A stretch of DNA of 64,000 nucleotides from Gammaproteobacteria bacterium. Its GTDB lineage: Bacteria > Pseudomonadota > Gammaproteobacteria > Steroidobacterales > GCA-2729495. Where the stretch lies: the NCBI GenBank assembly GCA_020851975.1, contig JADZBS010000034.1, positions 1 to 64,000 on the forward strand, in the 5' to 3' direction. How positions within the stretch are numbered: position 1 is the stretch's first letter; each line of letters starts with the position of its first letter. The notes under the pieces were generated by a model. The model did not search any database. It saw only the letters and a program-made list of their open reading frames with translations, and was not told the DNA's origin. Both the position numbers and the translations under genes were made by a program. Shown here one piece after another: positions 28,260 through 37,687 of the stretch.

Positions 28260-29741
28260 TCAGGACGCGCCGGCGGGCGACTTGCGCCGCTGCCAGGTGA
28301 GGTCGAGATCCCGCGCGGCACGCACGTCGTCGAGGCGGCGCACGGGGGTGGTGAGCGGTGCCGCCTTGACAGCCGCCGGATCACTGCGAGCCTGGTCGCG
28401 TATGGCGACGAGCGCCGCCGCGAAGCCGTCGAGCACCTCGCAGCTCTCGGTCTCCGTCGGCTCGATCAGGAGGCACTCGGGCACCAGCAGCGGGAAATAG
28501 GTGGTCGGTGCGTGGTAGCCGCGGTCGAGCAGCGCCTTGGCAAAGTCCATCGCGGTGACGCCCGTATCGCGCGCGATGGCCTTCAGCGAGACGATGAACT
28601 CATGGCTCGCGCGTCGCTCGGGGTAGGCCACGTCGAACCCGGCCTGCCGCAGCTTCGTCATCAGGTAGTTGGCGTTGAGCACCGCGTAGTCCGCCACCCG
28701 ACGCATGCCCGGCGCCCCGAGCATGCGCATGTAGACGTAGGCGCGCAGCAGGACGCCGGCGTTGCCCATGAATGCCGACAGCCGGCCGATGCTCTGCGGG
28801 CGTTCCCGCTCCGTCAGCCAGACGTAGCGGCCATCGCGCTCGCCGACGATCGGGACCGGCAGGAAGGGATCGAGCCGCTGGTTCACGGCGACGATGCCGG
28901 CACCCGGCCCGCCCCCGCCATGCGGCGTGGAGAAGGTCTTGTGCAGGTTGAGGTGCACGACGTCGAAGCCCATGGTCGCCGGCCGGGCCCGGCCGAGGAT
29001 GGCGTTCATGTTGGCGCCGTCGTAGTAGAGCAGTCCCCCGGCCGCGTGCACGATTCCGGCAACCTCCGCGATGCGCCGCTCGAAGACTCCCAGGGTCGAG
29101 GGGTTGGTCAGCATGATGCCGGCGGTGTCGGGCCCCACCGCCTGGCGCAGTGCGTCGAGGTCGATGTCACCGCAGGGCCCGGTGGGGACCTCACGCACGT
29201 CGTAGCCGCACATCGTGGCGGTGGCCGGGTTGGTACCGTGGGCGGCATCCGGAACGATGATGACGCGGCGGGCGTGATCGCCCCGGGCAGCGTGATAGGC
29301 GCGGATCATGGCCACGCCGGCGAACTCACCCTGCGCTCCGGCCATCGGCGTCAGCGACACGCCCTGCATCCCGGTCACGGCCTTGAGCATCTCCTGCAAC
29401 TCGAAGAGGCACTCGAGGAACCCCTGGCCGTGCCCGACGGCACCGAGCGGGTGGCGCGCGAGGAAGCCGGGCAGCATCGCCAGGCTGTTCGCCGCGCGCG
29501 GGTTGTATTTCATGGTGCAGGAGCCGAGCGGGTAGAAGTGCGTGTCGATCGAGAAATTGAGCTGCGACAGCCGCGTGAAGTGGCGTACCGCATCGAGCTC
29601 TGAAACCTCGGGCAGGAGCGGGGGCGAGCGGCGCAGCAGTTCCTGCGGCAGGCTCGCGGTATCGGCGCAGTGCGCCGGTGCGTGGGACGGTGCACGCCGG
29701 CCCGGCCGGGAGTGCTCGAAGACCACCGGTTCCCGGTTCAT
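28260..29741 (-). CDS. gcvPB: Glycine dehydrogenase (P protein) subunit 2
   Basis: 493 residues from an ATG preceded by GGGAGG and overlapping the gcvPA stop as ATGA, which implies coupled translation; the open frame extends 15 codons further. The PLP lysine is Lys268 in [18 protein letters not shown]. Together with subunit 1 it decarboxylates glycine and transfers the aminomethyl group to lipoylated GcvH. The two-subunit form replaces the single ~950-residue GcvP of E. coli. Third-but-last gene of the riboswitch operon. Confidence 0.97.
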   Translation of the reverse strand: MNREPVVFEHSRPGRRAPSHAPAHCADTASLPQELLRRSPPLLPEVSELDAVRHFTRLSQLNFSIDTHFYPLGSCTMKYNPRAANSLAMLPGFLARHPLGAVGHGQGFLECLFELQEMLKAVTGMQGVSLTPMAGAQGEFAGVAMIRAYHAARGDHARRVIIVPDAAHGTNPATATMCGYDVREVPTGPCGDIDLDALRQAVGPDTAGIMLTNPSTLGVFERRIAEVAGIVHAAGGLLYYDGANMNAILGRARPATMGFDVVHLNLHKTFSTPHGGGGPGAGIVAVNQRLDPFLPVPIVGERDGRYVWLTERERPQSIGRLSAFMGNAGVLLRAYVYMRMLGAPGMRRVADYAVLNANYLMTKLRQAGFDVAYPERRASHEFIVSLKAIARDTGVTAMDFAKALLDRGYHAPTTYFPLLVPECLLIEPTETESCEVLDGFAAALVAIRDQARSDPAAVKAAPLTTPVRRLDDVRAARDLDLTWQRRKSPAGAS

Positions 29742-31099
29742 GCCCGCCTCCCGGCGAGCGCCTCGCCGAGCGCCTGCACGTAGCACTCGATGTCCTCAGC
29801 CGTGCGCATCTCGGTGGCGCACACGAGCAGGCCAGGCCCGATCTCGGGGTAGTCGGCGGCAAGGTCGAAACCACCCAGGATCCCGCGTGCCGACAGCGCC
29901 TGGAGCAACGGTGCCACGGGCCGGTCGAAGCGCAGCACGGCTTCGTGACAGAACGGTTCGAAGGCGAGCGACACGCCCGGAAGGCGCGTGAGCGCCGCCA
30001 CCAGGTCACGCGTGTTGGCATGGCACTGCGCCGCCACCCGTCGCAGGCCCTCGGCACCGAGCAGCGTCATGAAGATCGTCGCAGCGGTGACCATCAGCCC
30101 CTGGTTGGTGCAGATGTTGGAAGTTGCCCGCGAGCGACGGATGTGCTGTTCGCGTGCCTGCAGCGTAAGCGTGTAGCCGGGGCGCCCGTCGAGGTCGAGC
30201 GTGCGTCCGACGATGCGTCCCGGCATCTGCCGCACCAGAGCCTCGCGGCAGGTGAGGTAGCCGAAATACGGCCCGCCGGAGGCCAGCGGAATGCCGAGCG
30301 GCTGGCCCTCGCCGCAGGCGATGTCGGCGCCGGCCTGGCCCCACTCGCCAGGCGGCCGCAGCAACGCCAGCCACAACGGGTTGCATACGCCGATCACCAG
30401 GAGGTTGCCCGCATGAGCCCAGTCGGTGAGTGCGTCGACGGCCTCCGGCACACCGAGGAACCCCGGCTGCTGGATCGCGAGGGCGGCGAAATCCTGTCCG
30501 GTCATCGCCTGCAGGGCTGCCAGCGAGGTTCGGCCGGCCTCGACGGGCAGTTCGACCAGTTCGATTCCCTGGCCGGACAGCATCGTGCGCGCCACCGCCC
30601 GATACACGGGGGTGAGCGCGCGCGTGGTGAGGACACGGCGCGAGCGGGACTTGCGGTTGGCCCGCACCGCCATCAGGCAGGCCTCGGCGAATGCCGTGGC
30701 ACCGTCGTAGAGCGAAGCGTTGGAAACGTCGAGCCCGGTAAGCCCCGCCATCATCGACTGGAACTCGTAGATGATCTGCAGGGTGCCCTGGCTCGCCTCG
30801 GCCTGATACGGCGTGTAGGCGCTGTAGAACTCCCCGCGTGTGGCCAGCGCCCAGACCGCAGCCGGGATGTGGTGTTCGTAGGCGCCGGCGCCGAGGAAGC
30901 ACAGCGGCCCCCCGTCCTGCCCGGCACGCGCGAGCATCAGCCGCGTGATCTCGGGCTCGGTCAGGCCCGGCCCGATCGGCAGCGCATCGTCGAGGGCCAG
31001 GTCCGCGGGGATCTCGTCGAAGAGTTCGTCGATGCTGCCGGCGCCGATCGTCGCGAGCATGCCGGCAACGTCCTGCGGTGTGTGCGGGATGAACGGCAC
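29738..31099 (-). CDS. gcvPA: Glycine dehydrogenase (P protein) subunit 1
   Basis: 453 residues starting at a GTG preceded by GAGGA at seven bases; this gives the family N-terminus (V/M)[18 protein letters not shown] and usual length (~450). The longer open frame to 31150 would run into gcvH. Characteristic segments are [29 protein letters not shown] and [10 protein letters not shown]. It forms the alpha2beta2 P protein with gcvPB and lacks the PLP lysine, which lies in the partner. Starts 10 bases after gcvH. Confidence 0.96.
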   Translation of the reverse strand: MPFIPHTPQDVAGMLATIGAGSIDELFDEIPADLALDDALPIGPGLTEPEITRLMLARAGQDGGPLCFLGAGAYEHHIPAAVWALATRGEFYSAYTPYQAEASQGTLQIIYEFQSMMAGLTGLDVSNASLYDGATAFAEACLMAVRANRKSRSRRVLTTRALTPVYRAVARTMLSGQGIELVELPVEAGRTSLAALQAMTGQDFAALAIQQPGFLGVPEAVDALTDWAHAGNLLVIGVCNPLWLALLRPPGEWGQAGADIACGEGQPLGIPLASGGPYFGYLTCREALVRQMPGRIVGRTLDLDGRPGYTLTLQAREQHIRRSRATSNICTNQGLMVTAATIFMTLLGAEGLRRVAAQCHANTRDLVAALTRLPGVSLAFEPFCHEAVLRFDRPVAPLLQALSARGILGGFDLAADYPEIGPGLLVCATEMRTAEDIECYVQALGEALAGRRA

Positions 31100-31109
31100 G
31101 GAATTGTCC

Positions 31110-31499
31110 TCAGCCAGCGCCGTCCACGAGCCGCTGGTAGGCCGCGGCATCGAGCAGACCGGCCACGGCGCCAGAGTCGGGCTGTACCCGGAACAGCCAG
31201 CCGGCGCCGTACGGGTCGGTGTTGACCAGCCCTGGCTCGCTGCCGAGCGCTTCGTTGACGGCCATCACCGTGCCGGCCACGGGCGCATAGACGTCGGAAG
31301 CCGCCTTGACGGACTCGACCACGGCACAGTTTTCGCCGCTGCCGAAGCTGCGTCCTGTCTCCGGAAGCTCGACGAATACCAGCTCCCCGAGCTGCTGCTG
31401 GGCGTGATCCGTGATGCCGACCACGGCCGTGCCGTCGGCTTCGCTGCGCACCCACTCGTGGTCCTTGGTGTACTTCCTGTCTCCCGGGACCTTGCTCAT
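31110..31499 (-). CDS. gcvH: Glycine cleavage system H protein
   Basis: 129 residues, typical size. The lipoyl attachment site is Lys65 in [13 protein letters not shown]-terminal YTKDHEWV and the [19 protein letters not shown] stretch are standard. Its lipoamide arm carries the aminomethyl group between the P, T and L proteins in the cytosol. Start supported by GGAGAAG upstream. Located between gcvT (27 bases upstream) and gcvPA. The L protein (lpd) is not in the window. Confidence 0.98.
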   Translation of the reverse strand: MSKVPGDRKYTKDHEWVRSEADGTAVVGITDHAQQQLGELVFVELPETGRSFGSGENCAVVESVKAASDVYAPVAGTVMAVNEALGSEPGLVNTDPYGAGWLFRVQPDSGAVAGLLDAAAYQRLVDGAG

Positions 31500-31526
31500 G
31501 TGACTTCTCCTCCGCTCGTACGAGTC

Positions 31527-32627
31527 TCAGCTTGCGTCTGCGATCAGTGCACGCCCCTGCCGGGCGAAGGGCGGGCGCACCAGCCGTGCCGGTCGCAGCA
31601 CGCCCCTGATCTCGACCTGGCAGTCGCCCGCCGCATCTGCCGGTACGCGGGCGAACGCCACCGAACGGTTCAGGGTCGGCGCGAAACCGCCGCTGGTGAT
31701 GATGCCCTCGCCGGCGCCGGTGATCACGCGCTGATCGCGCCGCATGACACCACGCTCCTCAAGCACCAGGCCGGCGAGGCGTTGCGCGGGCCCTGCGGCG
31801 CGTTCGCGCTCGAGCGCCTCGCGGCCGATGAAATCGCGTGCCGCGGGTTCCCAGGCTACCGTCCAGCCGAGACCCGAGACCAGCGGCGAGTGCTCCTCGT
31901 CCATGTCCTGGCCGTAGAGGTTCATGCCGGCCTCGAGCCGCAACGTATCGCGCGCCCCCAGGCCGCAGGGCGCCACACCGGCAGCCATCAGCCGATCCCA
32001 CCATGCTGCCGCCTCGCCGGCCGCGACCATGAGTTCGAAGCCGTCCTCACCCGTGTAGCCCGTGCGGGCGACGAACACGGTGGCATCCTCGATGGCGTGG
32101 AACGGTCGCAGGGCGGGTGCCGCTGCGCGCAGCGCAACGGGCAGCAGCGGAGCGGCGAGTTCGACCGCCGCCGGGCCCTGGACCGCGAGCATCGCCAGAT
32201 CATTGCGAGGCTCGAGCGAGACGGCGCGGCCCGTGGCCGCTGTCGCGAACCAGTGCAGATCCTTGTCCCGGGTGGCTGCATTCACGACCAGGCGGTAGGG
32301 GGCTGGTGCATCCACCGGCCGTCGGTACACGATCAGGTCATCGACGACCCCGCCGCGCTCGTTCAGCATGCAGGTGTACAGCGCCTGGCCCGGTGCCAGC
32401 CGCGCGACATCGTTGGCCAGCAGGTGGCGCAGGTAGTCCGTCGCTCCGGCGCCACGGACATCGACCACCGCCATGTGGGAAACGTCAAACAGGCCGGCGC
32501 GGCGACGCACGGCGTGATGCTCCTCGATCTGCCCACCGTAGTGCAGCGGCATGTCCCAGCCGCCGAAGGGCACCATGTGGGCGCCGGCAGCCAGATGGCA
32601 ATCGTAGAGGGGCGTGCGCTGATTCAT
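31527..32627 (-). CDS. gcvT: Glycine cleavage system aminomethyltransferase (T protein)
   Basis: 366 residues, family length. N-terminus TPLYDCHLAAGAHMVPFGGW, then FDVSHMAVVDVRG, YTCMLNERGGVVDDLIVYR, YTGEDGFELM and GLGARDTLRLEAGMNLYGQDMDEE are all T-protein signatures. It transfers the methylene group from aminomethyl-GcvH to tetrahydrofolate, releasing ammonia. First coding gene after the glycine riboswitch and its terminator, about 32 bases from the T tract. Ribosome site is weak. Confidence 0.98.
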   Translation of the reverse strand: MNQRTPLYDCHLAAGAHMVPFGGWDMPLHYGGQIEEHHAVRRRAGLFDVSHMAVVDVRGAGATDYLRHLLANDVARLAPGQALYTCMLNERGGVVDDLIVYRRPVDAPAPYRLVVNAATRDKDLHWFATAATGRAVSLEPRNDLAMLAVQGPAAVELAAPLLPVALRAAAPALRPFHAIEDATVFVARTGYTGEDGFELMVAAGEAAAWWDRLMAAGVAPCGLGARDTLRLEAGMNLYGQDMDEEHSPLVSGLGWTVAWEPAARDFIGREALERERAAGPAQRLAGLVLEERGVMRRDQRVITGAGEGIITSGGFAPTLNRSVAFARVPADAAGDCQVEIRGVLRPARLVRPPFARQGRALIADAS

Positions 32628-32658
32628 GGCGATGAGGGGCTCGTGCGATCAGACAACG

Positions 32659-32688
32659 AAAAAAGGCGGCAGGACAACGCCTGCCGCC
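32659..32688 (-). terminator. Intrinsic terminator of the glycine riboswitch expression platform
   Basis: On the minus strand GGCGGCAGG pairs with CCTGCCGCC around a six-base loop and is followed by six T residues. It sits between the second glycine aptamer and gcvT, the classical position for glycine-controlled termination/antitermination; glycine binding is expected to prevent it and switch the operon on. Confidence 0.85.
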
Positions 32689-32689
32689 C

Positions 32690-32868
32690 CTCTGTCCTGA
32701 AACCTGAGAGATCGGGTGCAGCGCCACTGGTGCCACACCGCTCCCCTTCGGTGGGCCGGCATGCCGGCCTCTCTCCAGAGCCAATCCGCGACCGCAGTCC
32801 TTCTGCCTGAGCGTTTCCGGGCGGGTTGCGCCTTCGGCGGCCGGTTCGCACCGGCTCTCTCCCGCGAT
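32690..32868 (-). promoter_or_regulatory. Tandem glycine riboswitch
   Basis: Two similar aptamers are seen on the minus strand. Aptamer I (about 32795-32868): GGGAGAGAGCC, GCCGAAGGCGCAA, CGCTCAGGCAGAAGGACTG. Aptamer II (about 32690-32790): CTCTGGAGAGAGGCC, CACCGAAGGGGAGC, CTCTCAGGTTTCAGGACAGAG. GGAGAG, CCGAAGG and the CTCAGG...AGGAC tail are the glycine-aptamer hallmarks. They precede gcvT and a terminator, so they control the whole glycine-cleavage operon downstream. Confidence 0.93.
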
Positions 32869-32888
32869 CGCGTGTGATCAGGGCGCCT

Positions 32889-32918
32889 ATAGTACGTCAG
32901 GAACCCGGCTACGGTCAC
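32889..32918 (-). promoter_or_regulatory. Putative promoter of the glycine riboswitch operon
   Basis: Minus strand: -35-like GTGACC (32913-32918), 18-base spacer, -10-like TACTAT (32889-32894), placing transcription start near 32882, just before aptamer I. Both elements deviate from consensus; position is the main support. Confidence 0.4.
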
Positions 32919-32939
32919 CGGGTCGCCTGCGTGACCCTC

Positions 32940-33908
32940 TCAGGCGGCCCGCAGCTCCGCCGCTGTGCCGAAGGATTCGCGCGCACGCTGCACGCGCACG
33001 GCGATGTCCGCCTCCTCCGGCAGCGCGAGCGCCCGTTCGGCCCGGTGGCGGAGCCCGGCGCGGTTGCAGATCTGGATGTTCAGTCCTGGCCGGGCGTTCA
33101 GCTCGAGGATGAGCGGGCCGTACTGGCGGTCGAGGACGATGTCGACGCCGACGTAGCCGAGACCCGTCAGTTCGTAGCAGCGCGCGGCCAGCGTCAGGAG
33201 GTAATCCCAGCGGGGAATCGCCAGCCCGGCGATCGGCGTGCCGGTATCCGGGTGCTCGCCGGCGCTCTCGTTGCCGAGCACGCCGAAGGTGGTGACGCCG
33301 GAGGCGATGTCCAATCCGGCCCCGACCGCGCCCTGGTGCAGATTGGCCTTGCCGCGTGAACGGCGCGTGGGCAGGCGGATCATGGCCATGATCGGGTAGC
33401 CACGCAGCACGATGACGCGGATGTCCGGCACGCCCTGGAAGCACAGGTCCGAGAAGATCGGGTCCACCTTGATGCAGTACTCGAGCAGCGCCACGTCGCG
33501 GTGGCCGCCCAGGCTGAACTGCCCGGCGAGGATGTTGGAGAGGTGAAAGCCGATCGCCGCTTCGTTGACCAGGCTGCCGTCGACCAGCCGGTAGACGTCC
33601 GGCGTGCGCGGGCTGCGCCCGGCCACCACCATGATGCCGTCGCCGCCGGAACCGTGGGCGGGCTTGATGGCAAAGTCCTGCGTGCTGCCGACGAGCGTGG
33701 CCAGCTCGCCGATGTCGTGCTCGGTACGGATCACGCCGTAGAGCTGCGGCACGGCGATGCCGGCGGCGATCGCCAGCTCCTTGGTACGCAGCTTGTCGTC
33801 CACCAGCGGGTAAAGACGCCGTGGGTTCAGGCGCATGATGTAGTCGGTGTTGCGCTCGTTCATGCCGAGCACGCCGCGTTTGCGCAGGGCGCGGATCCAG
33901 GTGAGCAT
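32940..33908 (-). CDS. Alpha-L-glutamate ligase-related ATP-grasp protein
   Basis: 322 residues; ATG shares one base with the preceding stop (TGATG), so translation is coupled to the 7TM gene. A RimK-related ATP-grasp enzyme: MNERNTDYIMRLNPRRLYPLVDDKLRTKELA, ATP-binding QDFAIKPAHGSGGDGIMVV, GYVGVDIVLDRQYGPLILELNARPGLNIQICNR with the metal-binding Glu/Asn. Probably adds glutamate or a similar amino acid to an acceptor in the cytosol. The partner, an inactive transglutaminase fused to seven helices, is its regular companion in proteobacteria. The zinc peptidase often found as third member is not beside it here. Ends just before the riboswitch promoter region. Confidence 0.92.
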   Translation of the reverse strand: MLTWIRALRKRGVLGMNERNTDYIMRLNPRRLYPLVDDKLRTKELAIAAGIAVPQLYGVIRTEHDIGELATLVGSTQDFAIKPAHGSGGDGIMVVAGRSPRTPDVYRLVDGSLVNEAAIGFHLSNILAGQFSLGGHRDVALLEYCIKVDPIFSDLCFQGVPDIRVIVLRGYPIMAMIRLPTRRSRGKANLHQGAVGAGLDIASGVTTFGVLGNESAGEHPDTGTPIAGLAIPRWDYLLTLAARCYELTGLGYVGVDIVLDRQYGPLILELNARPGLNIQICNRAGLRHRAERALALPEEADIAVRVQRARESFGTAAELRAA

Positions 33909-35431
33909 CAGGCGTCGCCCCGCAATTCGCGAAAGCGCAGGAGTTCGGTCAGCCGGTAGCCGGTGTAGCGGCCGAGCAGCAGTGTGGCGGCGAGCGCCAC
34001 CAGCAGCAGTTCGGGAAAGACGAACACCAGGTGTTCGACGAGCGCCAGCCCCATGATCAGGTAGCAGGTGGCAGCCACCAGCAGGCTGCCCAGGCCCTGC
34101 TTGATGGCGTCGCCCGGCCCGCGCTCCTCCCAGACAATCGACATCCGCTCGATGGTCATGGTCATGATGACCATCGGGAACAGGCCCACGGACAGCCCGA
34201 TCTCGAAACCCAGCCGGTGGCTGAGCAGGCTCACCAGGACCATCAGCAACACGACGATCGTCAGCACCGCGGCCAGGCGCGGCACCAGCAGCAGGCGCAG
34301 TTTCTCCATGTAGAAGCGGATCGACAGGCCGATGAAGACCAGCACCGAGAACAGCAGCACGCCCCACAGCAACTGGGTTTCGCGGAAGGCCAGCGCGATC
34401 AGCACCGGCATGAACGTGCCGAAGGTCTGCACACCGATCACGTTGCGCAGGAGCACCACCAGCAATGCCCCGACCGGCACCGCCAGCAGCACGCCATAGA
34501 CCGCCTGGCTTTGTATGGGCAGCGCGAACAGCGAGAACTCCGCTACCCCGTCCTGATGCGCCTCGGCGCGCCGGCGCGCGACGATGATCGGGTCGGCGAC
34601 GCTGCTGTGAATGGAGGTCGTGATGTCGACGTCATTGCCACCATCGACCTGGACCACCGGCTCCTCGCCCCGCCACCAGATCAGGAAATCGGCAGGCAGC
34701 CCCTCGTTGCCCGTGACAGGGTCGAAGTACAGCCAGCGCTCGCCGTCGTGGACCTCGAGCCACGGCTGCATCTCGGCGCTGCGCTCGCGTTCGGCCATGC
34801 GCACCCCATGCAGGAGGCGCGCCGGGATGCTCGCTGCGGCAAGCACGGTCATGGCGGTGCGGGCCCTGTCGACGGCGGCCGGGGCATCGCCGAGGAGCAG
34901 CTCGATGTCCTGGTCGCCGCCCGGCCGGGCCAGGCGTTTCAGCAGCTCGGCGGTGAACGAAGCCGGGTCCGCGGACTGGCCGCGAACGCGCTCGACCAGC
35001 ATCTCCATCGCGGTATTGAACGGCTCGGCGAGCTTGGGCACCGGCGGGAACGGCGGCGTGGTGTCACTCTCCTGGCGCACCGGGTCCCGATACACGACCA
35101 CGCGATAATAGAGTGCCTGCGGGCCCTCGGCATGGCGCACGGCCCACTGCACCTGGCGCCCGCCGCTCACGTAGGGCGTGGTGAAGCCGAAGCCGCGCGA
35201 GACGAAGTTCTCGTCGAGGATGGCGAACCCCGGGGTGAGGCCCGGGATGAAGAGGCTCGCCTTCACCGGCCCCGGCGCGGCATCGAAGGCGAGCCTGACC
35301 TCCACGGTCCAGATCTGCGCCTGGGCATCCGGCCACACGGGATAGCCGAGGAAGCGCACCTTGTAGGCGAACAGCCCGAGCCCGAGGGCTGCGAGCACCG
35401 CCGCCAACATCACCACCTTGAACCTGGACAT
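33908..35431 (-). CDS. Inactive transglutaminase domain fused to seven-helix membrane domain
   Basis: 507 residues. Helix ~6-24 anchors a periplasmic region; ~150-290 resembles a transglutaminase fold in which the catalytic Cys is absent (AAASIPARLLHGVRMAERER ... WLEVHDGERWLYFDPVTG). Residues ~305-500 form about seven membrane helices (LLAVPVGALLVVLLRNVIG, GVLLFSVLVFIGLSIRFYM and others). The fusion is a known proteobacterial family always near a RimK-like glutamate ligase. A role in binding or transporting the ligase product or sensing envelope peptides is proposed but unproven. It follows pepP by 45 bases and overlaps the ATP-grasp gene. Confidence 0.9.
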   Translation of the reverse strand: MSRFKVVMLAAVLAALGLGLFAYKVRFLGYPVWPDAQAQIWTVEVRLAFDAAPGPVKASLFIPGLTPGFAILDENFVSRGFGFTTPYVSGGRQVQWAVRHAEGPQALYYRVVVYRDPVRQESDTTPPFPPVPKLAEPFNTAMEMLVERVRGQSADPASFTAELLKRLARPGGDQDIELLLGDAPAAVDRARTAMTVLAAASIPARLLHGVRMAERERSAEMQPWLEVHDGERWLYFDPVTGNEGLPADFLIWWRGEEPVVQVDGGNDVDITTSIHSSVADPIIVARRRAEAHQDGVAEFSLFALPIQSQAVYGVLLAVPVGALLVVLLRNVIGVQTFGTFMPVLIALAFRETQLLWGVLLFSVLVFIGLSIRFYMEKLRLLLVPRLAAVLTIVVLLMVLVSLLSHRLGFEIGLSVGLFPMVIMTMTIERMSIVWEERGPGDAIKQGLGSLLVAATCYLIMGLALVEHLVFVFPELLLVALAATLLLGRYTGYRLTELLRFRELRGDA

Positions 35432-35476
35432 GCCCCCATAGTCTGCCAGAGAGCGAAGGGGGCCACGACCGCCGGA

Positions 35477-36787
35477 TCAGGCGGCGGTACCAACCAGGGC
35501 TTCGACTTCGTCGGGATCGCGGGCGAGCGCCTGTGTCAGGACCTCGTGGCCATCGCGCGTGATCAGTACATCGTCCTCGATGCGCACGCCAATCCCCTGC
35601 CAGCGCGCGGGTATCCCCCGGGTCCCCGGCGGTATGTAGATGCCCGGCTCCACGGTGAGCGCCATGCCGGGCTCGAGCACCCGCCACTGCTCGCCCACCT
35701 TGTAGTCGCCGACGTCGTGCACGTCCATCCCGAGCCAGTGCCCCGTGCGGTGCATGAAGAACTGGCGGTAGGAACCGCTGCGCCTGATCGCGGCCACGCT
35801 GCCCTCGAGCAGCCCGAGGCGGCGCAGCCCGCGGGCAATGACGCCGACGGCCGCCTCGTGCGGCTCGTCCCAGTGGTTGCCCGGCAGGACGGCGGCGAGC
35901 GCAGCGGCATGCGCCTCCAGGACGATCTCGTAGATCGCCCGTTGCGCGGCGCTGAAGCTGCCGCCCACCGGATAGGTGCGCGTGACGTCGGAGGCATAGA
36001 AATCGTGTTCACACCCGGCGTCGACCAGCAGCAGGTCGCCCTCGCGCATCTGCCGCCCGTTGGTCGTGTAATGCAGTACACAGGCATTCGGGCCGGAGCC
36101 GACGATCGGCAGGTACGACGGGCGCATCCCGTGGCGGCGGAACTCGTGGAGGAATTCGGCCTCGATCTCGTACTCGTAGAGGCCCGGCCGGCAGAAGGCC
36201 ATGGCGCGCCGATGCGCACCGACCGCCACGGCAGCCGCCCGGCGCATGGCCGACACCTCGGCCCGGCTCTTGTACAGCCGCAGGTCGTGCAGCAGGTGAT
36301 CGAGCGCGATGAATTCGTCCGGCGTGTGGGTTCCCGGGCTGCCACGGTTGCGCAGCGCCGTCACCCAGCCGATGAGCCGGGCATCGAACTCCGGATGGGC
36401 ACCGATCGTGTAGTAGACCCGTTCGGCCTGCTCGATGATGCCGGGCAGGATGTCCTCGACATCGCCGATCGGGAAGGCATCGTCGGCACCGTAGGCAGTC
36501 ACGGCCTGCTCCGGCCCTGCGCGTGCACCGTCCCAGGCCTCGCGCTGGGGATCGCGCTCGCGGCAGAACAGGATGTACTCACCCCCCGGACGGCCCGGTG
36601 CCAGCACGGCGATGGCCTCCGGCTCGACGAAGCCCGTGATGTAGTAGAAGTCGCTGTCCTGGCGGTAGGGGTACTCGATGTCGCGGCTGCGCAGCTTGGC
36701 TGGCGAAGCCGGCAATACGCCGACGCCGCCACGCCCGATCATGCGCATCAACTGGCGACGCCGCTTGCCGAATTCAGCCGGGTTCAC
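35477..36787 (-). CDS. pepP: Xaa-Pro aminopeptidase PepP (aminopeptidase P II)
   Basis: 436 residues from a GTG (NPAEFGKRRRQLMRMIG), close to the 441 of E. coli; the open frame back to 36931 would overlap the UPF0149 gene. The dinuclear-manganese ligands are present: LLLVDAGCEHDFYASDVTRT (two Asp), HRTGHWLGMDVHDVGDY (His), LTVEPGIYIP (Glu) and GVRIEDDVLIT (Glu). It removes N-terminal residues preceding proline. Next to UPF0149, as in many gammaproteobacteria, but the usual ubiH/ubiI genes are replaced by the 7TM/ATP-grasp pair. Confidence 0.95.
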   Translation of the reverse strand: MNPAEFGKRRRQLMRMIGRGGVGVLPASPAKLRSRDIEYPYRQDSDFYYITGFVEPEAIAVLAPGRPGGEYILFCRERDPQREAWDGARAGPEQAVTAYGADDAFPIGDVEDILPGIIEQAERVYYTIGAHPEFDARLIGWVTALRNRGSPGTHTPDEFIALDHLLHDLRLYKSRAEVSAMRRAAAVAVGAHRRAMAFCRPGLYEYEIEAEFLHEFRRHGMRPSYLPIVGSGPNACVLHYTTNGRQMREGDLLLVDAGCEHDFYASDVTRTYPVGGSFSAAQRAIYEIVLEAHAAALAAVLPGNHWDEPHEAAVGVIARGLRRLGLLEGSVAAIRRSGSYRQFFMHRTGHWLGMDVHDVGDYKVGEQWRVLEPGMALTVEPGIYIPPGTRGIPARWQGIGVRIEDDVLITRDGHEVLTQALARDPDEVEALVGTAA

Positions 36788-36797
36788 GCGCGGCTGA

Positions 36798-37379
36798 TCA
36801 GTGCACGCGCCCGGCGGCCAGCGCGCGGCGCAGCTCGTACAACTCGTCGAACAGCAACTGGGCGCTGACACGCACGAACTCGACGAGTTCGGTGTAGGCA
36901 GCCTCGGCCTGTGCATCGCTCTCGTCGGCACCGAGCCGCAGACGGGTGATCTCGGCGAAGTCCGTCATGATCTCGCGCGGCGTGTCGGCCCCGAGCACCT
37001 CGTGGGCCGCCTGCCCGCCGGCGGCTTCCCCGAGGCCATGCATGAAGCCTGCACACCAGCCGGCCAGTGCCTCGGCCCGGATCGCGAGCGGCTGGTCGTC
37101 GGGCGGCAACAGCGGCAGGAAACTCATGTCGCCGGCATCGAGGGCGGCACGGGTGGCCACGGCGAGTTCGCCGAGCAGTCGCGCATCGGCCGACTCCGGA
37201 CCCGACCCGGCCGGCGCCGATGCCAGCAGGCCGGCGACCCACACGGTGCCCGCCCGTTCGCCGAGGATGCACACCAGACCGCAGAAACTGCCGTGAGCCT
37301 CCGTCGCGCCGTCACCGGCGCCAAGCTGGCGCAGGGCATGGTCCACGAGTTCGAAGCTGGGCACGGGCGCGACGTCCAT
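36798..37379 (-). CDS. UPF0149 (YgfB/YecA-like) family protein
   Basis: 193 residues, the family length. Helical, with FELVDHALRQLGAGDGATEAHGSFCGLV at the start, WCAGFMHGLGEAAG in the middle and SDAQAEAAYTELVEFVRVSAQLL near the end, all typical. Divergent from the TIGR02449 / zapA pair and 10 bases upstream of pepP, the standard gammaproteobacterial arrangement. Function in most species is unsettled. Confidence 0.93.
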   Translation of the reverse strand: MDVAPVPSFELVDHALRQLGAGDGATEAHGSFCGLVCILGERAGTVWVAGLLASAPAGSGPESADARLLGELAVATRAALDAGDMSFLPLLPPDDQPLAIRAEALAGWCAGFMHGLGEAAGGQAAHEVLGADTPREIMTDFAEITRLRLGADESDAQAEAAYTELVEFVRVSAQLLFDELYELRRALAAGRVH

Positions 37380-37456
37380 GAAACGCGACTATCCTAGCAT
37401 CCGGTCGCCGCAGCCGTGCAATTGACCATGGCCGGACCGGGAACTATATTCGCCCC

Positions 37457-37687
37457 ATGTCGGATGGCAGCGAAAAATCCTTTGGCGACGAGCTCGAGCG
37501 GCTCGGCAAACGCCTCGACGACCTCGTCGTCGTCTGCGGCCAGCTGAAGGAGGAGAACCGCTCCCTGCGCCAGCGCCAGGACGCCCTGATCGCCGAGCGG
37601 GCGAACCTGCTGCAGAAAAACGAGCAGGTCCGGGCACGGGTGGAAGCAATGATCGGGCGCCTGAAGGGCATGGAGCACGGAGCATGA
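37457..37687 (+). CDS. TIGR02449-type small coiled-coil protein
   Basis: 76 residues, predicted as one continuous coiled coil (ELERLGKRLDDLVVVCGQL, KEENRSLRQRQDALIAERAN, LLQKNEQVRARVEAMIGRLK). Size, heptads and position directly before zapA identify it with the small family that precedes zapA in many gammaproteobacteria; similar in style to ZapB/SlyX. It overlaps zapA by four bases (ATGA). Probable cell-division accessory by context. Confidence 0.85.
   Translation: MSDGSEKSFGDELERLGKRLDDLVVVCGQLKEENRSLRQRQDALIAERANLLQKNEQVRARVEAMIGRLKGMEHGA

Noticed and set aside
34031..36868. 945-codon open frame antisense to pepP and the 7TM gene
   Set aside because: It has no motifs and a GC-rich antisense composition. 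The opposite strand carries two complete, recognisable proteins. Such shadow frames are expected at this GC content.
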